This document shows positions 26,793 to 30,991 of a stretch of 30,991 bases of DNA, piece after piece. The stretch is from Clostridia bacterium (GTDB taxonomy: Bacteria > Bacillota > Clostridia > TANB77 > CAG-508). A program made the translations under genes and the position numbers. Position 1 is the stretch's first letter. Each line of letters starts with the position of its first letter. The stretch is taken from positions 1 to 30,991 of the forward strand of contig CAAGQX010000133.1 in the NCBI GenBank assembly GCA_900772235.1, written 5' to 3'. The notes under the pieces were generated by a model that saw only the letters and a program-made list of their open reading frames with translations, made no database searches and was not told the DNA's origin.

Positions 26793-26867
26793 TGGTGACC
26801 CCTACGGGAATCGAACCCATGTCTCCGCCGTGAAAGGGCGATGTCTTAACCGCTTGACCAAGGGGCC
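26793..26867 (-). tRNA. tRNA-Glu(UUC)
   Basis: A 75-base minus-strand cloverleaf with acceptor GGCCCCT/AGGGGTC, discriminator A, encoded CCA, and anticodon loop CTTTCAC (TTC). It is uninterrupted, 30 bases after tRNA-Lys and two bases before tRNA-Thr in transcription order. Confidence 0.95.
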
Positions 26868-26897
26868 TTAAAAATGAATACTCATAGTATTCATCTT

Positions 26898-26973
26898 TGG
26901 TGAGCCATCCGCGACTCGAACGCGGGACAACTTGATTAAAAGTCAAGTGCTCTACCACCTGAGCTAATGGCCC
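26898..26973 (-). tRNA. tRNA-Lys(UUU)
   Basis: A 76-base minus-strand cloverleaf with acceptor GGGCCAT/ATGGCTC, anticodon loop CTTTTAA (TTT) and encoded CCA. It is the first gene of the tRNA operon. Between it and the promoter lie two short hairpins (26974-26993 and about 26994-27022), possibly processing signals. Confidence 0.95.
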
Positions 26974-27025
26974 ATAATTCAATTTTGAATTATAGAAGCA
27001 ACTGCTTTTCTGCAGCTGCTTATCT

Positions 27026-27054
27026 ATATTACTACATTTTTTGTGATATGTCAA
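27026..27054 (-). promoter_or_regulatory. Promoter of the Lys-Glu-Thr tRNA operon
   Basis: Minus strand TTGACA (27049-27054), 17 bases and TAATAT (27026-27031). Confidence 0.75.
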
Positions 27055-27069
27055 CACTTTTTATTAAAT

Positions 27070-27252
27070 TTATGCATTTAATTTTTCTAAAATTTCTTCA
27101 ATATCTATTCCGTGTACATCACATGCTTCTTCTAATGTCTCTTCTTGTGATGCTGGACAGCCTAAGCAATGCATTCCTGCTTCTAATAAGATACTTGCTT
27201 TTTCTGGTGCTACTTTTAAAAGTTCTCCTATTTTTGTAGTTTTTTCTATCAT
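27070..27252 (-). CDS. DUF1858-domain protein
   Basis: A 60-residue cytosolic protein that consists of one DUF1858 domain. It carries a CLGCPAS motif (a CxxC pair) after the GMHC-like stretch, so GMHCLGC has two or three clustered cysteines. The domain is known as the N-terminal part of ScdA/YtfE-like proteins and as short stand-alone proteins, and it is linked to iron-sulfur or redox chemistry; the role of stand-alone forms is not settled. The ATG follows AGGAGGG by seven bases. Confidence 0.88.
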   Translation of the reverse strand: MIEKTTKIGELLKVAPEKASILLEAGMHCLGCPASQEETLEEACDVHGIDIEEILEKLNA

Positions 27253-27295
27253 TTTTCTCCCTCCTAAATTTATATTATTTATTTATAATTGTAAA

Positions 27296-27341
27296 TTTTT
27301 TATTGAATAAAGAGTTTTCAATTTTTCCTATTCAATAAAAA
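27296..27341. repeat. 13-bp perfect inverted repeat upstream of DUF1858
   Basis: TTTTTATTGAATA and its reverse complement TATTCAATAAAAA (27329-27341), 19 bases apart. It lies in the A/T-rich gap between the divergent DUF1858 gene and the secretion operon. It could be an operator or a weak terminator. The rest of 27253-27454 holds no gene I can support. Confidence 0.5.
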
Positions 27342-27454
27342 TCAATTTGTAATAAACTGTTTTAATTCACCTTTCTTAAATAATAAAAAATAAGCACATT
27401 TTCATTACTTAGTCCGAACAGTAAATAATTTTAACATAAATTTTTAAAAAAGTA

Positions 27455-27483
27455 TAGACAAATTTAAAAATTTATAGTATTAT
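27455..27483 (+). promoter_or_regulatory. Promoter of the type IV secretion-like operon
   Basis: TAGACA (27455-27460), 17 bases and TATTAT (27478-27483). A leader of about 170 bases precedes the ATPase gene. Confidence 0.6.
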
Positions 27484-27519
27484 GGAAAAAATTGGAAAGG
27501 TGGTGATTAGCTAACCATC

Positions 27520-27651
27520 GTGATTCATACTTTCTTTATATTTTTTATTATTAATACTTTTTTATTTTTTTATTCTATTTATTCTTTTTTCGAGTTGAAA
27601 TTTTGTCATTCTAAACAAGGTTCCAAATTGAAATTAAAAAAATTTTTATAA
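27520..27651 (+). CDS. Possible 43-residue small membrane protein in the secretion-operon leader
   Basis: An open frame from GTG at 27520 to TAA at 27651 encodes a hydrophobic first half, rich in Phe and Ile (about residues 3-24), and a basic Lys-rich end. The TAA is just before the AGGAGGT of the ATPase gene, as if co-translated. The weak point is the start: AAAGGTGG (27496-27503) is about 16 bases away and instead suits a three-codon GTG ORF at 27503 that ends at TAA. I do not recognise a family; it could be a small secretion component, a toxin-like peptide or chance. Confidence 0.35.
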   Translation: MIHTFFIFFIINTFLFFYSIYSFFELKFCHSKQGSKLKLKKFL

Positions 27652-27664
27652 TTAGGAGGTACTT

Positions 27665-29371
27665 TTGAAAACTTTATCTTTTTTCTTAAGGCTTGTTTTA
27701 GTCTCCTTTTTCACATATTTGCTGTATATTATAATTCTTTGGTTTTTTAATCCTATATTAACTAGTACATCTTTAATATTCCCTTATGCCATTCATCCTT
27801 TTGATATTTGTTTAAAAATTCCTACTGCTTGGTTTTATATTAAATTATTTTTTAAAATTTCTCTTGTTTTTAATTTGTTTTTTCTTTTAAATTCAATTTT
27901 TTCTTTTATATTTTCAAAATATTTTAAAAGTAAAAAAACTAAATTTCATAAACATCATAAATTTTCTGGAATTTCTCTGCTAGTAGGAAAAAATGCTTTA
28001 AATAACCTTCCTGTTTTTATAGATGAACCTGGTTTATATCAAAATATTTTAGTAACTGGAACTATTGGAAGTGGTAAAACTAGTTCTGCAATGTACCCTT
28101 TTTGCAAACAATTAATTAGCTATTCTTCAAATGATATTTTTAAAAAAATTGGTATGCTTATTCTAGATGTAAAGGGGAATTTTTATAAACAAGTTCTTAA
28201 TTATTCCAAACTTTATAATCGACTTGATGATGTAATTGTTATAGAGCTAAATGGCAAGTATAAATATAATCCCCTACATAAGCCAAATTTGTCTCCCCAA
28301 GTTCTCGCAAATAGATTAAAAACTATTCTGCTATTATTTTCTCCTAACAATTCAGAAAGCTATTGGCTAGATGAAAGTGAAAAAGTTTTAGCTGAAGCAA
28401 TTAAATTATGCAGATTATATAATAATGGCTATGTTACTTTTCAAGAAATTCATAAACTTATAACTAAAGAAAATTATTACATTCAAAAATTAAATTTATT
28501 GAAAAAACTATTTAGGTCTGGCAAATTATCTAAAAATCAAACTTATGATTTACACTCTTCTTTAACATTTTTCGAAAATGAATTTAGGAATTTAGATCCC
28601 AGAGTTCTTTCTATTTTAAAATCTGAAATTACAAGAATAACCAATACTTTTATTTCTAATTACGATATATTAAACACTTTTTCCCCTCCCCAAGAAGAAT
28701 TAAATTTTTTAGGGTTTAGCTCTGTAGTACAAGAAGGAAAAATTGTTGTTTTAAATATGAATATTTCAGAATACCAAAATCTTTCAAAAATTATTGCTGC
28801 TTATTTAAAATTAGATTTTCAGTCCGAAGTGCTTATGCAACTTGCAAAAAATAAAGAAATAAAAACTACTGCATTTATTTGCGATGAATATCACGAATAT
28901 GTAACATTAACTGATAGTAATTTTTTTGCACAAAGCAGAGAAGCCAAATGTATTAATATTGTTGCAACTCAAAGTTATTCTTCTTTGCTTAATACTTTAA
29001 AAGATAATTCTTCTGTAAAGGTTATTACTCAAAATCTTATAAATAAATTTTGGTTTAGAACAGACGATATTTTTACAATTGAAGAAGCTCAAAAGCAAAT
29101 AGGTAAAGAAGATAAAATAAAACTTTCTAAATCTATTTCTGAAAATGCAAAAGAAACTAATTTTAATTATTTTACATCTTCTTTGATGTCAAAAAATTCC
29201 AACATTTCAGAAAGTGTTAATGAAACTATAAACTTTGATTTTGTATATGATACAAACTTTTTTACCAGAAATTTAAATACCTTTTTTTGTCTTTCTTTTT
29301 TATCAAATGGTAGTAAAATTTTGCCACCTATAAAATTAAAAATGTTACCCTATTTTTTAGAAAAAAAATAA
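27665..29371 (+). CDS. VirD4-like type IV secretion ATPase
   Basis: A 568-residue membrane ATPase of the VirD4/TraG superfamily. Two hydrophobic N-terminal segments (about 8-32 and 57-85) anchor it. The ATPase part has Walker A GTIGSGKT (132-139), LILDVKGNFY (equivalent to DPKGELY of coupling proteins), and Walker B AFICDEYHEY (Asp407-Glu408), then SREAKCINIVATQSYSSL. It is clearly different from the frameshifted TraG at 10256. The TTG start lies five bases after AGGAGG. It heads an operon with a pilin-like, a VirB6-like and a VirB3-like gene, so it probably energises or recruits substrate for a transfer channel. No relaxase or VirB4 gene is seen before the window ends. Confidence 0.85.
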   Translation: MKTLSFFLRLVLVSFFTYLLYIIILWFFNPILTSTSLIFPYAIHPFDICLKIPTAWFYIKLFFKISLVFNLFFLLNSIFSFIFSKYFKSKKTKFHKHHKFSGISLLVGKNALNNLPVFIDEPGLYQNILVTGTIGSGKTSSAMYPFCKQLISYSSNDIFKKIGMLILDVKGNFYKQVLNYSKLYNRLDDVIVIELNGKYKYNPLHKPNLSPQVLANRLKTILLLFSPNNSESYWLDESEKVLAEAIKLCRLYNNGYVTFQEIHKLITKENYYIQKLNLLKKLFRSGKLSKNQTYDLHSSLTFFENEFRNLDPRVLSILKSEITRITNTFISNYDILNTFSPPQEELNFLGFSSVVQEGKIVVLNMNISEYQNLSKIIAAYLKLDFQSEVLMQLAKNKEIKTTAFICDEYHEYVTLTDSNFFAQSREAKCINIVATQSYSSLLNTLKDNSSVKVITQNLINKFWFRTDDIFTIEEAQKQIGKEDKIKLSKSISENAKETNFNYFTSSLMSKNSNISESVNETINFDFVYDTNFFTRNLNTFFCLSFLSNGSKILPPIKLKMLPYFLEKK

Positions 29372-29388
29372 TTATAAAGGAGATTCTT

Positions 29389-29712
29389 ATGAAAAAATTT
29401 TATTTAATATTTATTTTAATTTTATCTTTAATATTAATTTTCACATTTTCGCAAACAAGTTTTGCAGCATATCCCAAACTTATTAGTACTTTAAATTCCG
29501 CCTTTGAAACCATAGAAGGCTGGCTTATAAAAATATCTACACCAGCTGCTGCAGTTGCCGTTGGCACAGGTATTTTTATGAAAAAGTTTAGCTTTGGAGA
29601 TGAAGAAAGGCTTCGTATAGGTAAAAAAATTATTCGAGGAAGTTTGTTTTCATATGCCTTTTTACTTTCTATTGATTTAATTTTGTCTGCAATAAATCTA
29701 CTATTAACTTAA
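29389..29712 (+). CDS. Small secreted or membrane pilin-like protein (VirB2/TrbC-like)
   Basis: A 107-residue protein with an N-terminal signal peptide (about 1-27, ending SFAA) and two further hydrophobic stretches (about 48-64 and 87-106), separated by a polar loop with GDEERLRIGKK. This size and layout fit VirB2/TrbC pilins of type IV systems, an assignment from shape and gene order rather than strong motifs. The ATG follows AAAGGAG. It lies between the VirD4-like ATPase and the VirB6-like gene in one operon. Confidence 0.65.
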   Translation: MKKFYLIFILILSLILIFTFSQTSFAAYPKLISTLNSAFETIEGWLIKISTPAAAVAVGTGIFMKKFSFGDEERLRIGKKIIRGSLFSYAFLLSIDLILSAINLLLT

Positions 29713-29728
29713 AAAGGAGGTGTTTTAA

Positions 29729-30607
29729 ATAGAAATAAACATTGTTTCATCTTTGCTAGAATCAATTAATACTATTTTTTCTAGTTTAATTTCATCAATA
29801 AATAATAATATTTACACAATTTTAGATGATTTACTTTTTATTAATTCAAACATTTTTGAAGATTCAAATATTTTAGATCTATTAGGAATTAAAACGGGTT
29901 CTGGAATTATTGCAATTTGTAATGGCCTTATTTATGGTTTTTTGCTTTATTATGGTTTTTCTTTGCTTTTATCATATTTAACTTTTTCTCAAATGCAAAA
30001 ACCATCAAGCTTTGTTTTCAAAATATTTCTATGTGCTATTGCCATTAACTCAACCTCGTTAATTTGTTATTCTGCTATATGGGTAAATTCATATTTATCA
30101 AATGCAATTAGAAATGTTGGAGAATATTTATGTAATACACCAATATGTTTCAATACGCTGTTAGAAAACTTAAATTCTACAATTTATTTAGATACAAGTT
30201 TTAATTTATTTACATTTAATGGTTTAATAAAAGCTTTTATTTCTATTGGTTTTGTAAATTTAGCAATATCTTATTCTTTAAGATATGTAATGATTAAAGT
30301 ATTTATTTTAATCTGTCCTTTTGCAATACTTTCTCTATCTGTAGATAAATTTAATTGGATTTTTAAAGCTTGGTGCAAAATTTTTCTTTCACTTTTATTT
30401 TTGCAAATATTAGTGGCACTCATTTTATTAATAACATTTTCTTTAGAATATAAGCAAAATGATATTTTTTCGGAATTAATATATATTGGTTCTATTTATT
30501 CTTTAATAAAAGCGAATTCTTTCCTAAAAGAGTTTATGGGTGGACTTAGCACAGATGTAAATTTTGGACTTACTACTATAAAAAATTTAATAATAGGTGG
30601 TGGTTAA
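29729..30607 (+). CDS. Polytopic membrane protein (VirB6/TrbL-like) with apparent AUA start
   Basis: About 292 residues with five to six membrane segments in the second two-thirds, one of them in IFLCAIAINSTSLICYSAIW and another around WCKIFLSLLFLQILVALILL. It resembles the inner-membrane channel proteins VirB6/TrbL of type IV systems in size and hydropathy; there is no diagnostic motif. The AAAAAGGAGG site ends at 29720. The only in-frame codon at normal distance is ATA at 29729, eight bases later; the next conventional start, TTG at 29753, has no ribosome site and lies 32 bases away. I therefore begin it at ATA, with TTG at 29753 as the alternative. Confidence 0.7.
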   Translation: MEINIVSSLLESINTIFSSLISSINNNIYTILDDLLFINSNIFEDSNILDLLGIKTGSGIIAICNGLIYGFLLYYGFSLLLSYLTFSQMQKPSSFVFKIFLCAIAINSTSLICYSAIWVNSYLSNAIRNVGEYLCNTPICFNTLLENLNSTIYLDTSFNLFTFNGLIKAFISIGFVNLAISYSLRYVMIKVFILICPFAILSLSVDKFNWIFKAWCKIFLSLLFLQILVALILLITFSLEYKQNDIFSELIYIGSIYSLIKANSFLKEFMGGLSTDVNFGLTTIKNLIIGGG

Positions 30608-30608
30608 T

Positions 30609-30890
30609 ATGAAATTTATTTTTCCAGAGAACTACAATTTTAAAAATAAACTATTTGGATTATTCGATTATTCAACAATTATTATAAATCTCATTTGGGC
30701 ATTTATTTTATTTAGAATTTCGAAAATCCTTCCATTTAATTTTAATATTAAAATTTCTATTTTTATAATATTTTATTTCCCTTTGTTTTTATTTAGTTTG
30801 TTTGGTTTTAATAATGAAAATATATTTTACTTTTTTTCTTATATGTTTAAATTTGTGCAAAATAGAAAAGTTTGGTTTTTTAGTAAATAA
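30609..30890 (+). CDS. Small two-helix membrane protein (VirB3/PrgI-like)
   Basis: A 93-residue protein starting FPENYNF, with two closely spaced membrane segments (about 22-42 and 48-68) and a short soluble end. This shape and the place after a VirB6-like gene suit VirB3/PrgI proteins, which normally precede the VirB4 ATPase. The ATG at 30609 is preceded by GGTGG inside the end of the upstream gene, one base after its stop codon, so translation is coupled. The next gene lies beyond the window. Confidence 0.6.
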   Translation: MKFIFPENYNFKNKLFGLFDYSTIIINLIWAFILFRISKILPFNFNIKISIFIIFYFPLFLFSLFGFNNENIFYFFSYMFKFVQNRKVWFFSK

Positions 30891-30901
30891 AATACCTTTT
30901 T

Positions 30902-30926
30902 AATTGTAGGGGCAATTTAATTACCC
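30902..30926 (+). repeat. Short hairpin repeat, copy 1
   Basis: AATTGTAGGGGC (30902-30913) followed by an A/T centre and ACCC. Same unit as 30962-30987 but with a weaker, decayed stem. It is G/C-rich against a very A/T-rich background. Confidence 0.65.
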
Positions 30927-30961
30927 TCTATTAAAAACGAATTAATATATACAAAAAAAAA

Positions 30962-30987
30962 AATTGTAGGGGCGATTTTAATCGCCC
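30962..30987 (+). repeat. Short hairpin repeat, copy 2
   Basis: AATTGTAGGGGC (30962-30973) leading into a perfect GGGCGATT/AATCGCCC stem. The two copies start 60 bases apart. It looks like one of the short palindromic intergenic repeats found many times in some Clostridia-like genomes (inference). Confidence 0.7.
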
Positions 30988-30991
30988 GCCA

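Overview
The window is strongly A+T-rich, with Bacillota-type expression signals: AGGAGG ribosome sites, many TTGACA-N17-TATAAT promoters, frequent TTG starts, CCA-encoding tRNA genes, an LPXTG protein with a sortase, VanW and ABC-F proteins. The gene content and low G+C suggest an anaerobic, probably gut-associated Clostridia-class bacterium. No genus can be assigned from the sequence alone.

Left part (1-9,630): a single 2,480-residue nonribosomal peptide synthetase (C-A-T-C-A-T-reductase) is followed two bases later by a 7TM-PAS histidine kinase, and both end at a shared convergent terminator. The synthetase should release an N-capped or free dipeptide aldehyde. A hand-read specificity code for the first A domain resembles proline. 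A HAD-type nucleotidase faces this operon.

10,200-16,900: a leftward operon with a consensus promoter carries two unrecognised small proteins and a VirD4/TraG coupling protein that is broken by one extra base exactly in its Walker A motif. This looks like a decayed conjugation remnant or a sequence error. Next come a type II DnaJ-like co-chaperone, a divergent response regulator with an HD-GYP domain, and a YbiT/YkpA-like ABC-F ATPase.

16,900-24,500: a cell-surface block holds a DUF2207 membrane protein, an LPQTG-anchored BspA-type leucine-rich-repeat protein followed by its probable sortase, and a divergent XRE regulator. A 13-bp perfect inverted repeat lies between the two divergent promoters. 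A tRNA-Lys(CUU), a VanW/G5 protein with a Thr-Pro-Glu tail, and a second regulatory switch (small XRE gene divergent from an XRE-S24 repressor) follow.

24,500-27,260: a CBM25-like protein, an SDR oxidoreductase, and a tRNA operon Lys(UUU)-Glu(UUC)-Thr(UGU). The tRNA-Thr gene is split by a 229-nt insertion between anticodon base 36 and base 37. The insertion folds as a complete compact group I intron (P1 with U-G at the splice site, P3-P9, terminal G) and carries no endonuclease ORF. This is the most striking feature of the window. A DUF1858 protein lies upstream of the tRNA operon.

27,450-30,991: a rightward operon under its own promoter encodes a possible small membrane peptide, a VirD4-like ATPase, a pilin-like protein, a polytopic VirB6/TrbL-like protein (apparently starting at AUA) and a VirB3/PrgI-like protein. 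It looks like the first part of a minimal type IV secretion-like apparatus continuing past the window. Two copies of a short GC-rich hairpin repeat close the window.
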